Source: an uncultured Eubacteriales bacterium
GTDB lineage: Bacteria > Bacillota > Clostridia > TANB77 > CAG-508
Direction: 5' to 3'
Length of the DNA stretch: 64,000 bases
Assembly (NCBI GenBank): GCA_949289635.1
Contig: CASEOS010000007.1
Span: 1-64,000 of the forward strand
Shown: positions 28,145-38,182 of the stretch, piece by piece
Layout: each line of letters opens with the position of its first letter
Numbering within the stretch: the stretch's first letter is position 1
Program-made: the position numbers and the translations under genes
The notes under the pieces: model-generated
What the model was told of the DNA's origin: nothing
What the model saw: only the letters and a program-made list of their open reading frames with translations
Databases searched by the model: none

Positions 28145-29482
28145 ATGAAGAATAAAAAGAAAATAATAATATATTCTATAATTGCTGTATTGGTTATTAT
28201 CTTAATTGTAACGCTTCTGCTAGTAAAAGCATTAAAAGAAGAAGATAAAATGTATGATGAAATACTTGAAAGTAAAGAGGGTATTGGATCAGCAGATGAA
28301 AATCCAGTTAAACTTATCAGAACAAATAATACGGTAACCTATTATACAGTAGATGAATGTTTAAAATCATATTTTAGGATGTTAGAAATTGAAGATAGTG
28401 CAGTATTGATGACATATTTAAACGAAAATTACATAAAAGACAATGATATTCATGAAAATAATATACTTACTGTTTTAGAAAAATATGAAGATTATAATAC
28501 ATATCGAACGGCTGAAATGTATGAGATAGCAAATTATAATATAACAACCTATTATGTAAAAGCAAGAATTGATCACAAAAATATTTACTTTATTGTTCAT
28601 TTAGATGTAAATAATCAAACTTTTGATATAGAGCCAATTACAGAAGAGAATTATCAAAAAAGAGAACAAATGACAAGTAGTAGCATGAAAAGTATAACGA
28701 ATAAAGTATATAATTATTATGTATATAAAGATTTAAATGATGAAGTTACATCAAAGTTATATTTTGCTGACTACATAAAGACAATGCTTACAGATAGTGA
28801 GGAAGCATATCAGTTATTAGATGAAGAATATAAGGAGAAAAGATTTAGTTCAGTAGATGAATTTAATACTTATATTCAAAATAACCAAAATAGATTTAAT
28901 ATTTCATTTCAATTTGAAGATAGTTCTTCAGAATATGAAAATTTTAATGAATATTATGAATTTATAAGCAAAAATGAGAATTTTGGATTAAGAAATTATT
29001 CAGTAGAACAATTTGCAGATTATACTAGATATATATGTGTAGATGGATTTAATAATTATTATATATTTTTTGTTACATATCCAGGAACATATACAGCAAT
29101 GTTAGATTTCTATACGATTGATATGGATGAATTTACGGAAAAATATAATACGTCAACAAATGATGTGAAAGTAGGAATGAATGTACAAAAAATAATACAA
29201 GCAATCAATGCAAAAGATTATCAATATATATATAATAAGTTAGATGAAACATTTAGAAATACAAATTATAGTTCGATAAATATGTTAGAAGAATACATTA
29301 AAAATAATTTATTTGATACAAATGAAGCAGAATATACGAATTTTTATCAAGAAGGAGATGCTTATATATATCAAGTAAACATGAAGGATGCACAAAATCC
29401 AGATACAAATCAAAGGACAATGACAATTATTATGAATTTAAAAGATGAAACAGATTTTGTTATGTCATTTAGTATTGAATAA
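28145..29482 (+). CDS. Membrane-anchored protein with repeated NTF2-like regions
   Basis: The 445-residue protein has one membrane helix (about 8-28) and an extracytoplasmic part. This may contain three related alpha/beta units (about 60-165, 175-315 and 330-445), each starting with a helix containing YF.. or YY.. and ending in a strand-rich section. VirB8/TcpC proteins carry two NTF2-like domains, so this could be the second VirB8-like subunit. I do not recognise a specific family. The ribosome site AGGAGG lies 23 nt after the hydrolase stop, and a terminator follows. Confidence 0.5.
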   Translation: MKNKKKIIIYSIIAVLVIILIVTLLLVKALKEEDKMYDEILESKEGIGSADENPVKLIRTNNTVTYYTVDECLKSYFRMLEIEDSAVLMTYLNENYIKDNDIHENNILTVLEKYEDYNTYRTAEMYEIANYNITTYYVKARIDHKNIYFIVHLDVNNQTFDIEPITEENYQKREQMTSSSMKSITNKVYNYYVYKDLNDEVTSKLYFADYIKTMLTDSEEAYQLLDEEYKEKRFSSVDEFNTYIQNNQNRFNISFQFEDSSSEYENFNEYYEFISKNENFGLRNYSVEQFADYTRYICVDGFNNYYIFFVTYPGTYTAMLDFYTIDMDEFTEKYNTSTNDVKVGMNVQKIIQAINAKDYQYIYNKLDETFRNTNYSSINMLEEYIKNNLFDTNEAEYTNFYQEGDAYIYQVNMKDAQNPDTNQRTMTIIMNLKDETDFVMSFSIE

Positions 29483-29510
29483 AAAGAGAGAATATGATAT
29501 TCTCTCTTTA
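29483..29510 (+). terminator. Intrinsic terminator ending the T4SS-like locus
   Basis: AAAGAGAGAATA / TATTCTCTCTTT with a 3-nt loop, right after the stop codon. Confidence 0.85.
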
Positions 29511-29549
29511 GATTTATATAAAAACATTCTCATATAAAGGAGAGAAAAA

Positions 29550-30275
29550 ATGATAGAGATAAAAAATGTATCGAAATCTTACATTAAAGGAAAGAAAATA
29601 ATTGATAATTTAAATTTAGAAATTAAAAATGGAGAAATATTGGGATTTTTAGGTCCAAATGGTGCAGGAAAAACGACAGTGATAAAAATGATGACAGGCA
29701 TTTTAGAAATAGATGATGGAGACATTTTAATTGATGGAAAAAGCATAAAAAAGGAACCATATGAAGCTAAAAAAAATTTAGGACTAATTCCAGATAGTCC
29801 AGATATGTTTTTAAATTTAAAGGGAATAGAATATTTAAATTTTATAGCAGATATCTATAAAATAGGAAAAGAAGAAAGAATCAAATATATAAGAGAATTT
29901 TCTAAAAAATTTGATATGGAAAATGCTTTAAATGAAAAAATAGAAAGTTATTCTCATGGTATGAGGCAAAAAATCATTATTATAGGTGTATTATTACATC
30001 AGCCAAAAAATTGGATATTAGATGAGCCAATTACAGGATTAGATCCAAAAGCTATTTATGATTTAAAAACAATGATGAAAGAATATGCAAAAAACGGAAA
30101 TGTTGTATTTTTTTCTACACATATATTAGAAGTAGCAGAAAATTTATGTGACAGAGTTGCAATTATTAATAAAGGAAACATTGTATTTGTAGGAAAGATA
30201 GAAGAGTTAAGAGAAAAAATGAAAGAAAATAACTCATTAGAAGAATTATTTATGGAGATAATAAATGATGATTAA
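29550..30275 (+). CDS. ABC transporter ATP-binding protein
   Basis: The 241-residue nucleotide-binding subunit has Walker A GPNGAGKTT near residues 36-44, signature YSHGMRQK, and Walker B WILDEPITGLDP, followed by FFSTHILEVAE. It resembles ATPases of exporters such as the CcmA/YxlF group. The ribosome site AAAGGAGAG precedes the ATG. Its end overlaps the permease gene by 11 nt. The substrate is unknown. Confidence 0.93.
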   Translation: MIEIKNVSKSYIKGKKIIDNLNLEIKNGEILGFLGPNGAGKTTVIKMMTGILEIDDGDILIDGKSIKKEPYEAKKNLGLIPDSPDMFLNLKGIEYLNFIADIYKIGKEERIKYIREFSKKFDMENALNEKIESYSHGMRQKIIIIGVLLHQPKNWILDEPITGLDPKAIYDLKTMMKEYAKNGNVVFFSTHILEVAENLCDRVAIINKGNIVFVGKIEELREKMKENNSLEELFMEIINDD

Positions 30276-31923
30276 AAATATAATGTTATTAACAAAAATA
30301 TCTACTAGAAATTTTCTGCAAAATTTAAATATATTAGATAAAAATACAAAAAAAATTAATAAAAAATCAATGTATGTTTGGATGTTAATTGTTATTATCA
30401 TAGCAATAGCTTTTGTCAGTAATGAAGTATTAAATATATTAGAAGATTATGGGCAAGTGCAAATATTTCTTAATGTTCTTTTTACAATTGCTATCATTAT
30501 TATGTTTATGCAAACAATCATAGCAAGTATGAATATACTATATTTTTCAAAAGATATAGAGTATTTTTTACCAATGCCTATTAAAGCAAAAGAATTATTA
30601 TTGTCAAAAGTAAATACAATGATAAATATTTTGTATGGTACAGAGTTATTATTTATGCTAATACCATTAATATTATATGGAGTATCCACAACAGCCTCAT
30701 TTTCTTATTATGTATATGTAATAGTAACATTGCTATTATTACCAATATTTCCCGCAGTATTTGTAAGTATTATTACATTGATTATCATGAAATTTATAAA
30801 AACAATAAAAAATAAAAATATGTTTCAAATGATTGTTACTTTATTTTTTGTTTTTCTTATTGTATTGGCAGAAGTTTTATTTATCAAAGGAATTACTTCT
30901 ACACAATTAGATAGTGAAACTGTTGGAATAACTGCTATGAATATATCTGAAAATATTAATCGCAGTATGGTTGTTATAAATCCACTACTTTGTATTTTAA
31001 AGCAAGATCAAGTTGTGATAAATTTATTAAAAGTAATTGGTATTTACGCTGTTATGTATGTAATATTGATAGAAATAGGGAAAAAGACATATATAAAAAA
31101 TATATTAAAAACAACAGGATATAATAAAAGTAAACATAAACAAAAAGTTGATTTTGAAACACAATGTAATCCACAAAACTTATCAAAAGCATATATAAAA
31201 AATGAATTTAAAAATTTTATGAAAAATGCAATATTTTTTATGCAAACGATTTATCCTATCAGTATGATGATGGTTATGTTTATAGTTATAACCATATATT
31301 TTAAGATAGGAATGATAGAAAAAAATCAGGAGTTAGCAAATTTATTAGGAGGAATGCATTTAACAATAGAAGGTGTATGCCTAATACTAGGGATTATACA
31401 AGTTGTATGTTCAATGGTTAATATATCTATTACTGCCATTTCTAGACAAGGTCCAAATGCTATTTTCATGAAATATATACCAATTAATTTATATAAGCAA
31501 TTTTTATTAAAAAATGTACCACAAGTTACGATAGATATGGTGATATCTGGGATTGTAGTGATTCTTAGTAAAATCATATTTCCAGCAGTATCTATTGGAA
31601 GTTTAATATTAACATTTTTAGTAAGTATTTTATTAATTATTGTTAATAGTTTTCTAATGTTAATTGTAGATATAAAAAGACCTATTCTAGATTGGAAAGC
31701 GGAAATAGACGTATTTAAACAAAATCAAAATAAAATATTTCAATATGTATGGACAATTACAGTTGTGGTATTGTTAATGTATATAAAAAGAGCATTTGAA
31801 AATATCAATTTATATATTGGCATATTAGCAACATTTATCCTATTTTTATTTATACTAATGATTATCCATATATATGTAAAAAAACAAATAAAGACTCATA
31901 AATTATTTAAAAATATTATATAA
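30265..31923 (+). CDS. ABC transporter permease (ABC-2-like)
   Basis: The 552-residue protein has about 12 hydrophobic segments. It includes a conserved cytoplasmic stretch FSKDIEYFLPMPIKAKELL near residues 92-110, typical of large ABC-2-type permeases paired with an ATPase like the upstream one. A central soluble loop separates two membrane halves. The start (ATG 30265 or 30268) overlaps the ATPase gene, so translation is coupled. Export substrate is unknown. Confidence 0.85.
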   Translation: MMIKNIMLLTKISTRNFLQNLNILDKNTKKINKKSMYVWMLIVIIIAIAFVSNEVLNILEDYGQVQIFLNVLFTIAIIIMFMQTIIASMNILYFSKDIEYFLPMPIKAKELLLSKVNTMINILYGTELLFMLIPLILYGVSTTASFSYYVYVIVTLLLLPIFPAVFVSIITLIIMKFIKTIKNKNMFQMIVTLFFVFLIVLAEVLFIKGITSTQLDSETVGITAMNISENINRSMVVINPLLCILKQDQVVINLLKVIGIYAVMYVILIEIGKKTYIKNILKTTGYNKSKHKQKVDFETQCNPQNLSKAYIKNEFKNFMKNAIFFMQTIYPISMMMVMFIVITIYFKIGMIEKNQELANLLGGMHLTIEGVCLILGIIQVVCSMVNISITAISRQGPNAIFMKYIPINLYKQFLLKNVPQVTIDMVISGIVVILSKIIFPAVSIGSLILTFLVSILLIIVNSFLMLIVDIKRPILDWKAEIDVFKQNQNKIFQYVWTITVVVLLMYIKRAFENINLYIGILATFILFLFILMIIHIYVKKQIKTHKLFKNII

Positions 31924-31984
31924 AAATAGATAAATTCATAAAAAGGGTATAAACAATAAATAAAATGAAAAATCTATGGAAAAA

Positions 31985-32019
31985 AAGAAATATCAAAAAT
32001 TTAAAATTGATATTTCTTT
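31985..32019. terminator. Bidirectional terminator
   Basis: AAGAAATATCAA / TTGATATTTCTT forms a 12-bp stem with T runs on both strands. It serves the convergent permease gene (+) and the J-domain gene (-). Confidence 0.8.
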
Positions 32020-32020
32020 T

Positions 32021-32719
32021 TTAGCTAAATAAATTTATAAAAATATTACCAATAACTCTAAAGACAGCATTTGTATGATATAATTCCATAAAGTAGTTTT
32101 TAACAAAAGGCAGTTGAAAGATAAGAAATAAAATAAGAATAACAATAACAAGAGCAATCAATGATTTTACATAGTCTGTAAAAGATTTTTTATATCGTAT
32201 TTTATATCCTCGGTTTTTTAAGTCTTGTATATAGGCATCATGATATGCTTGTTGTCTTGCCTGATTTACTTGTTTCTCATATTCTAAATTTCTTTTGTAT
32301 TGTTCAGCCTGTGCATTTTGATAAGCATTTTGTGTATCATTAGGTGTTGTATGATAATTTATATGGGCATTAGGATTAACAGGATTTACATTTTGTGAAT
32401 CGGTATTATGATATAGATTTTGTTGTAAATTATTTAATCTATCTTTTAATGCCTCATTTTGTCGATACATTTCATCATATTTATCTTGAGAAATAATCGT
32501 ATCTTCTATTTTTTGATCATATAAAGCTCTTTGGTTTGGGTCTGATAAAATTTGATAAGCTTCATTAATGATTTTAAATGTTTCTTCAGCCTCTTTTTTA
32601 TGTATTTCATCTTGCAAATCAGGATGATATTTTTTGGCTAAGGTTTTATATGCTTTATCAATAATTTCAGGTGAGGCATTTCTATCTACCTCTAATATTT
32701 CATAATAATTTTTATCCAT
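32021..32719 (-). CDS. J-domain protein with C-terminal membrane helix
   Basis: The 232-residue protein has a J-domain at residues 1-70 with the HPD motif in KKYHPDL, which stimulates Hsp70 (DnaK). A Gln/Asn/Tyr-rich middle (about 85-165) follows. A hydrophobic C-terminal segment (about 190-212) suggests membrane attachment. It lacks the DnaJ zinc fingers and C-terminal domains, so it is not DnaJ itself. The chosen ATG at 32719 follows GAAAGGAT; a longer frame upstream has no ribosome site. Confidence 0.85.
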   Translation of the reverse strand: MDKNYYEILEVDRNASPEIIDKAYKTLAKKYHPDLQDEIHKKEAEETFKIINEAYQILSDPNQRALYDQKIEDTIISQDKYDEMYRQNEALKDRLNNLQQNLYHNTDSQNVNPVNPNAHINYHTTPNDTQNAYQNAQAEQYKRNLEYEKQVNQARQQAYHDAYIQDLKNRGYKIRYKKSFTDYVKSLIALVIVILILFLIFQLPFVKNYFMELYHTNAVFRVIGNIFINLFS

Positions 32720-32831
32720 CGTTATAATCCTTTCAATTAAAATAATAGCATAAAAAACAAAACTATTCAACTAAAATTTGTAATTATATGTAAATATGTT
32801 GCATAAAGTAAATATTTATTGTACAAGAAAA

Positions 32832-32859
32832 AATAGAGGAAGTTGCAGCTTCCTCTATT
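32832..32859 (-). terminator. Terminator of the activase gene
   Basis: AATAGAGGAAG / CTTCCTCTATT with a 6-nt loop and a T run on the minus strand. It overlaps the stop codon of the activase gene. Confidence 0.8.
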
Positions 32860-35800
32860 TTTTCTCTTCATATTTTTCAGCAGAGTTTATTTGTGGTGTT
32901 GGTTCATTTTCTTTCTCAATAGCTTCTTTTCTAGCTTGTTTTGTTTTTAAGTTATCTTTTGCGACTGTCATTAATAATTTAATTCTATTTGCTTGGTTTG
33001 TTTCACTAGCACCAGGATCATAATCTACTGGAGAAATATTGGCATCTGGATATTTTTCTCTAATAGTCTTGATAACACCTTTACCAACAACGTGATTTGG
33101 CAGGCAAGCAAATGGTTGCACACAGATAATATTCGGAATGTCATGTTCGATATATTCAATCATTTCAGCTGTTAAGAACCAACCCTCACCAGTTTGATTT
33201 CCGATAGATAATACATCTTTTACTTGATTTTCTAAGTGCCAAATATCACAAGGTGGTAAATAGCCTTTTTTAGAATTTGCTAAAGCAATTTTCATATCTT
33301 TTTCTAAAATATCAATTAATTTGATAGCAGCTTTCATAATTTTTGAAGAAGTTTTATTAGTGTTTAACAAACTGTTAAAAGTAACTTTATGTGTAGCCAT
33401 GAATTTAACAAATCCCATAAAGTCAGGTAAAATGACTTCTGCACCTTCTTTTTCTAGTAAATCGGCAACATGGTTATTTCCAAATGGATGATATTTGATT
33501 AAAACTTCTCCAACAATACCAACCCTAGGTTTTTCAATAGATGTATCTAATTCTATTTTTTCAAAGTCATTGACAATATCATAAATACTTTGTTTAAATT
33601 CTTTGGTTGATGATTTTTGAAGTAATTTTTTACATTTTTCCATCCACTCATCAAATAATTTTTGTGTTTCTCCCTTATGTTTTTCATAAGCTCTGTTTTT
33701 GGTTAACATTTTTTGTAATAAGTCACCATATAGAATAGTTTTTAATAAACGTTCAATTAATGGTACTGTTATTTTAAATCCTGGCATTTTTTCCATACCA
33801 ACAATATTAAATGAAATAACGGGTATATTTTCAAATCCTGCATCTTTAAGAGCTTTTCTAATAAATCCTATATAATTGGTTGCTCTACATCCTCCACCTG
33901 TTTGTGACATAATTAAAGCGGTTCTATTTAAGTCATATTTACCAGATTGAAGTGCTTCAATCATTTGTCCAGTTACTAAGATAGATGGATAACAAGCATC
34001 ATTATTGACATATTTTAATCCAGTTTCTACTGTTTTTTGAGTACATTCTCTTAGTAATTCCACTTTATATCCACTAGATTGTACAGCTGCTTCCAATAAT
34101 TCAAAATGAATTGGTGCCATTTGTGGTACTAAAATAGTATAATCTTTTTTCATATCTTTTGTGAAGATTTTTTTATGTTGCTCATAATCGCCAGTAGCTG
34201 TGTGTTCTCTTTTTTCTTTTTCACGTTTATTCATACTAGCAAGTAATGAACGGATACGAATTCTAACAGCTCCTAGGTTATTTACTTCATCAATTTTGAT
34301 TAATGTATACATTTTATCATAACTAGATAAGATTTCTTCCACTTGGTCTGTTGTAACGGCATCAACACCACATCCAAAAGAATTTAATTGAACTAATTCT
34401 AAAGAATCATGTTTTCCAACAAAATCAGCTGCTGCATAAAGTCTTGCATGATATACCCATTGGTCAACAACACGAATTGGTCTTTTGACTTCTGTTTGAT
34501 TAGAAATACTGTCTTCTGTTAAAACACATAATCCTAATGAAGTGATTAATGTATCAATACCATGATTGATTTCTGGGTCAACATGATATGGACGACCAGC
34601 TAACACAATACCTTTTAAATGATTTTCTTCTATATATGCTACTGTTTCAGCACCTTTTCTACGGATATCTTCTTTACATTTTTGATATTCTGCTTCTGCT
34701 TTATCGGCTGCTTCATTTAGTTCTTCTTTTGTAAAGTGATATTGCTTAAACTCATCTAATTCTAGTATCTTCTTTACTAAGTTTTTCTTATCAAAAGGTA
34801 AGAATGGGTTTAAGAATTTTACGCTAGGGTCTTTTAATCCTTCTACATTATTTTTCAATACCTCAGAATAAGAAATAACAATTGGACAGTTATAATGGTT
34901 ATCGGCTTTTTCATATTCTTTTCTAGAATATGGCATACAAGGATAAAAGATGGTTTTAATTCCTTGCTCTAATAAACTTTCAATATGTCCATGTGAAAGT
35001 TTCGCAGGATAACATACAGATTCTGAAGGCATAGATTCCATACCTTTTTCATAGGTTTTTCTAGTACTCTTTTCAGAGATAATAACTCTAAATCCTAAAC
35101 TGGTAAGGAACGTAAACCAGAAAGGATAATCCTCATACATATTTAAAACCCTAGGGATTCCAATCGTTCCTCTGGTTGCATATTGTTCTTCTAATGGTGT
35201 ATAATCAAAAATTCTTTCATATTTGTATTGTACCAAGTTTGGTAAATTTTTAGCTTTAGTAACAATACCTGCACCTTTTTCACAACGGTTACCTGTTACA
35301 TGGATTTGTCCATTACTAAATTTATTGATTGTTAATTTACAATGGTTTTCACAGTTATTACAATGGGTATGTGTAATTTTTATTTTTAAATTATCTAATT
35401 CATTTGTTTTTAAGATTGTTGATGTATATTCCATATCTAAGTTAGCTTCATATTGTTCTTTTGAAAGTAAAGCCATTCCGTAAGCTCCCATTAAACCAGA
35501 GATATTTGGTCTGACAACATGTTTACCAACAATTAGCTCAAATGCTCTAAGAACTGCATCATTATAGAAAGTACCACCTTGAACAACAATATGTTTTCCT
35601 AATGTTTCAACATCTCTTACTTTCATAACTTTTTGAATGGCATTTTTGATAACAGAATATGATAAACCACTAGAAATATCTCCAACAGAATATCCTTCTT
35701 TTTGTGCTTGTTTAATTTTTGAGTTCATAAATACAGTACATCTTGAACCTAAATCAACAGGTCTTCTTGATTTTAGTGCTTCTTTAACAAATTCAGATAT

Positions 35801-37189
35801 TTCTAAATTTAAACTTTTGGCAAATGTTTCTATAAAAGAACCACATCCAGAAGAACAAGCTTCATTTAGCATGATATTATCAATAGAACCATTTTTAATT
35901 CTAATATATTTCATATCTTGCCCACCAATATCGACAATACTGGTGACATCTGGTTCGAATGTTTTAGCAGCTGTATAATGGGCAATCGTTTCAATTTCGT
36001 TTAAATCAACATTTAAAGCTGTTTGAATTAGTTTTTCCCCATAACCTGTCACACCACTATATCTTAAAATGGCTTTTTCAGGTAATACCTTATACAATTT
36101 TCTTAACATATCCATAACACTTTGTAATGGATTTCCTTCATTACTACCATATAAAGAATATAATAGGTTGCCATCTCTATCAATTAACACAAGTTTTGTG
36201 GTTGTAGAACCTGCATCAATTCCTAAGAAACAGTCACCTTCGTAATTTTCTAATGGTTTTGAAGGAACAGTTGCTCTATTATGTCTTTCTTTAAAAGCTT
36301 CATATTCCGCTTCATCTTTAAATAAAGGATCAAGTGGTTGTGTGGTTGTATCATGTGAATTTTTAAAGTTCTCTATTTTCTTTTCTAATTCATTAGGAGT
36401 AATCACTTCTGTGTTAAAGGAATCCAAAGCAGCACCTTTTGCAACTAATAAATGTGCATTTTCTGGTACAATGATTTGGTCATCTGTTAAATGTAATGTT
36501 TCTATAAAACGTTTTCTTAGCTCTGGAAGATAACTTAAAGGTCCACCCAAAAAGGCAATATTTCCTCTAATAGGTCTACCACAAGCCAATCCGCTAATAG
36601 TTTGGTTAACAACTGCTTGGAAAATAGAAGCTGCAATGTCTTCTTTTGCAGCACCTTCATTAATTAAAGGTTGTATATCGGTTTTTGCAAAAACACCACA
36701 ACGAGAAGCAATCGGATAAATGGTTTGATATCCTTTTGCTAATTCATTTAATCCAGCTGTATCTGTATGTAATAAAGAAGCCATTTGGTCTAAAAAGGCA
36801 CCAGTACCACCAGCACAAGTACCATTCATTCTTTGTTCAATAGAATTATCAAAATAGATAATTTTGGCATCTTCTCCACCTAATTCGATAACAACATCTG
36901 TTTTTGGAAAGTATTTTTCAATGACTCTCTTACAAGAAACGACTTCTTGAATAAAATCCACTCCTAAAAATTTTGCAGCAGACATTGCACCAGAACCAGT
37001 TAAAGCAACTGTAAATGAAGCAGAAGGATATTTTACTAGTAATTCTTCTAACACTTCACAAACTGTCTTTTTGGCATCTGAAAAATGTCTACGATAATCT
37101 GAATATATAGTATTTTTATTAGAATCCATCACAATTATCTTGACTGTTGTAGATCCAACATCAAGACCAACATGTAAAATTTCATTCAT
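32855..37189 (-). CDS. Large 2-hydroxyacyl-CoA dehydratase activase-like protein
   Basis: The 1444-residue protein has two ASKHA-type ATPase domains in tandem (GLDVGSTTVKI at about residue 8 and FLGIDAGSTTTKL near 323), each with the activator cysteine loops CAGGTGAF and SGCGSFIE. A DUF2229 region (about 690-880) and a C-terminal region similar to the dehydratase HgdB/HgdC fold follow. Activases of this family use ATP to push one electron from a [4Fe-4S] cluster into a partner. No separate dehydratase subunits are adjacent, so the partner or substrate is unknown. I chose the ATG at 37189, which follows AAAAGGAG. Confidence 0.88.
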   Translation of the reverse strand: MNEILHVGLDVGSTTVKIIVMDSNKNTIYSDYRRHFSDAKKTVCEVLEELLVKYPSASFTVALTGSGAMSAAKFLGVDFIQEVVSCKRVIEKYFPKTDVVIELGGEDAKIIYFDNSIEQRMNGTCAGGTGAFLDQMASLLHTDTAGLNELAKGYQTIYPIASRCGVFAKTDIQPLINEGAAKEDIAASIFQAVVNQTISGLACGRPIRGNIAFLGGPLSYLPELRKRFIETLHLTDDQIIVPENAHLLVAKGAALDSFNTEVITPNELEKKIENFKNSHDTTTQPLDPLFKDEAEYEAFKERHNRATVPSKPLENYEGDCFLGIDAGSTTTKLVLIDRDGNLLYSLYGSNEGNPLQSVMDMLRKLYKVLPEKAILRYSGVTGYGEKLIQTALNVDLNEIETIAHYTAAKTFEPDVTSIVDIGGQDMKYIRIKNGSIDNIMLNEACSSGCGSFIETFAKSLNLEISEFVKEALKSRRPVDLGSRCTVFMNSKIKQAQKEGYSVGDISSGLSYSVIKNAIQKVMKVRDVETLGKHIVVQGGTFYNDAVLRAFELIVGKHVVRPNISGLMGAYGMALLSKEQYEANLDMEYTSTILKTNELDNLKIKITHTHCNNCENHCKLTINKFSNGQIHVTGNRCEKGAGIVTKAKNLPNLVQYKYERIFDYTPLEEQYATRGTIGIPRVLNMYEDYPFWFTFLTSLGFRVIISEKSTRKTYEKGMESMPSESVCYPAKLSHGHIESLLEQGIKTIFYPCMPYSRKEYEKADNHYNCPIVISYSEVLKNNVEGLKDPSVKFLNPFLPFDKKNLVKKILELDEFKQYHFTKEELNEAADKAEAEYQKCKEDIRRKGAETVAYIEENHLKGIVLAGRPYHVDPEINHGIDTLITSLGLCVLTEDSISNQTEVKRPIRVVDQWVYHARLYAAADFVGKHDSLELVQLNSFGCGVDAVTTDQVEEILSSYDKMYTLIKIDEVNNLGAVRIRIRSLLASMNKREKEKREHTATGDYEQHKKIFTKDMKKDYTILVPQMAPIHFELLEAAVQSSGYKVELLRECTQKTVETGLKYVNNDACYPSILVTGQMIEALQSGKYDLNRTALIMSQTGGGCRATNYIGFIRKALKDAGFENIPVISFNIVGMEKMPGFKITVPLIERLLKTILYGDLLQKMLTKNRAYEKHKGETQKLFDEWMEKCKKLLQKSSTKEFKQSIYDIVNDFEKIELDTSIEKPRVGIVGEVLIKYHPFGNNHVADLLEKEGAEVILPDFMGFVKFMATHKVTFNSLLNTNKTSSKIMKAAIKLIDILEKDMKIALANSKKGYLPPCDIWHLENQVKDVLSIGNQTGEGWFLTAEMIEYIEHDIPNIICVQPFACLPNHVVGKGVIKTIREKYPDANISPVDYDPGASETNQANRIKLLMTVAKDNLKTKQARKEAIEKENEPTPQINSAEKYEEKK

Positions 37190-37497
37190 GACAAAAACTC
37201 CTTTTTTGTATATAAATTTTTCATAATAAATCACCTTCATTGTATACGGAAAAGCCACTTTTGTCAAATGGAAAATGTTGTAAAAGGAGGGCGATGATTT
37301 TGGGGACGGAGCAAAAAATCATCATTTATTATAAACTGTTGTATAAAAAATTTTTGTAAAAATGATGATTTTTTGCTCCGTCCCCAAAATCATCGCCCTC
37401 CTTTGGCAACTTTTTTTAGTTCTAAAAAGGACAAACAAATAATAGAATAGGTAATAAATAAAATTAATTAAAATTGAAAGAAAGGAATGAAAATAAG
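37190..37497. other. Divergent intergenic region with a palindromic element
   Basis: This region separates the start of the activase gene (-) from gerM (+). Most of it is palindromic element 3 (37283-37404). The left flank holds the activase 5' leader. The right flank is AT-rich and carries the gerM ribosome site AAAGGAATGA. No convincing promoter could be fixed. Confidence 0.5.
37283..37404. repeat. GGGGACG palindromic element 3
   Basis: Perfect 44-nt arms (37283-37326 and 37361-37404) surround a 34-nt centre. The inner part of each arm is the same as element 1 (GATGATTTTGGGGACGGAGC). The outer flanks GTTGtaAAAGG and CCTTTggCAAC are the ends of a TTGCCAAA-type unit like element 2. This looks like one unit type inserted in another. 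It lies between divergent genes. Confidence 0.9.
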
Positions 37498-38046
37498 ATG
37501 AATAAAAAAATAGTTATTGTGTTTACGGTTTTATTAATCATTATATTAGTAGGAGGATATTTTATCATCCAATATTTTAAAGGGAAAGAAAAGGAAACAA
37601 TAATAGAAGAATATATACCAGAAGAAGAAATTACAGAAGAACAAAACAGACAAACCATTGTTAGCCTATATTTCTTAGAAAAAGAAACAAATGAATTGGC
37701 ACCTGAAGCAAGACTAGTAGATATTAAAGAAATTATGAATACACCTTATGATAAATTGGTAACTATGCTAATAGAAGGTCCTAAAAATGAGAAGTATACA
37801 AAATTGATTCCAGATAATACGAAATTAAATAAAATATATAAGGAAAAAGATATGATATATTTAGATTTTTCGAGTGAATTTTTAAATTATAATAAAGAAG
37901 ATGCATCTGTAAAACAAAATATGATTAATAGCTTAGTCAAAACATTAACACAATTAACAGAAGTAAATTCTATTAAAATTTTAATTGATGGAGAAGAAAA
38001 TGAGGAATTTAATGAAATTTATACATTAGAAAAAAATAATAATTAA
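37498..38046 (+). CDS. gerM: GerMN-domain sporulation/germination protein
   Basis: The 182-residue protein has an N-terminal membrane helix (about 5-25) and an extracytoplasmic GerMN domain (about 60-180) with the pattern TIVSLYFLEKETNELAPEAR and later LIDGEENEEF. GerM of B. subtilis helps the SpoIIIA-SpoIIQ forespore complex. That protein has two GerMN copies; this one has one. The start ATG 37498 follows AAAGGAATGA. Confidence 0.75.
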   Translation: MNKKIVIVFTVLLIIILVGGYFIIQYFKGKEKETIIEEYIPEEEITEEQNRQTIVSLYFLEKETNELAPEARLVDIKEIMNTPYDKLVTMLIEGPKNEKYTKLIPDNTKLNKIYKEKDMIYLDFSSEFLNYNKEDASVKQNMINSLVKTLTQLTEVNSIKILIDGEENEEFNEIYTLEKNNN

Positions 38047-38157
38047 AAAAATAAATAAAAAAATAATAGTAAAAAATAAATAAAAAAATAATAGTAAAAA
38101 ATAAATAAAAAAATAATAGTAAAAAATAAATAAAAAAATAATAATAAAAAATAAATT
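38044..38157. repeat. 25-bp A-rich tandem repeat
   Basis: Four or more copies of a 25-nt A-rich unit (of form TAAAAAATAAATAAAAAAAT plus AATAG) start just after the gerM stop. The copies at 38070-38094 and 38095-38119 are identical; the next differs by one base. It may be slippage-prone DNA. No coding function. Confidence 0.85.
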
Positions 38158-38182
38158 ATAAAAAATAATAAAAATAATAAAA

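Noticed and set aside
38044..38157. CRISPR array
   Set aside because: The repeats are directly adjacent without spacers and consist only of A, T and a few G.
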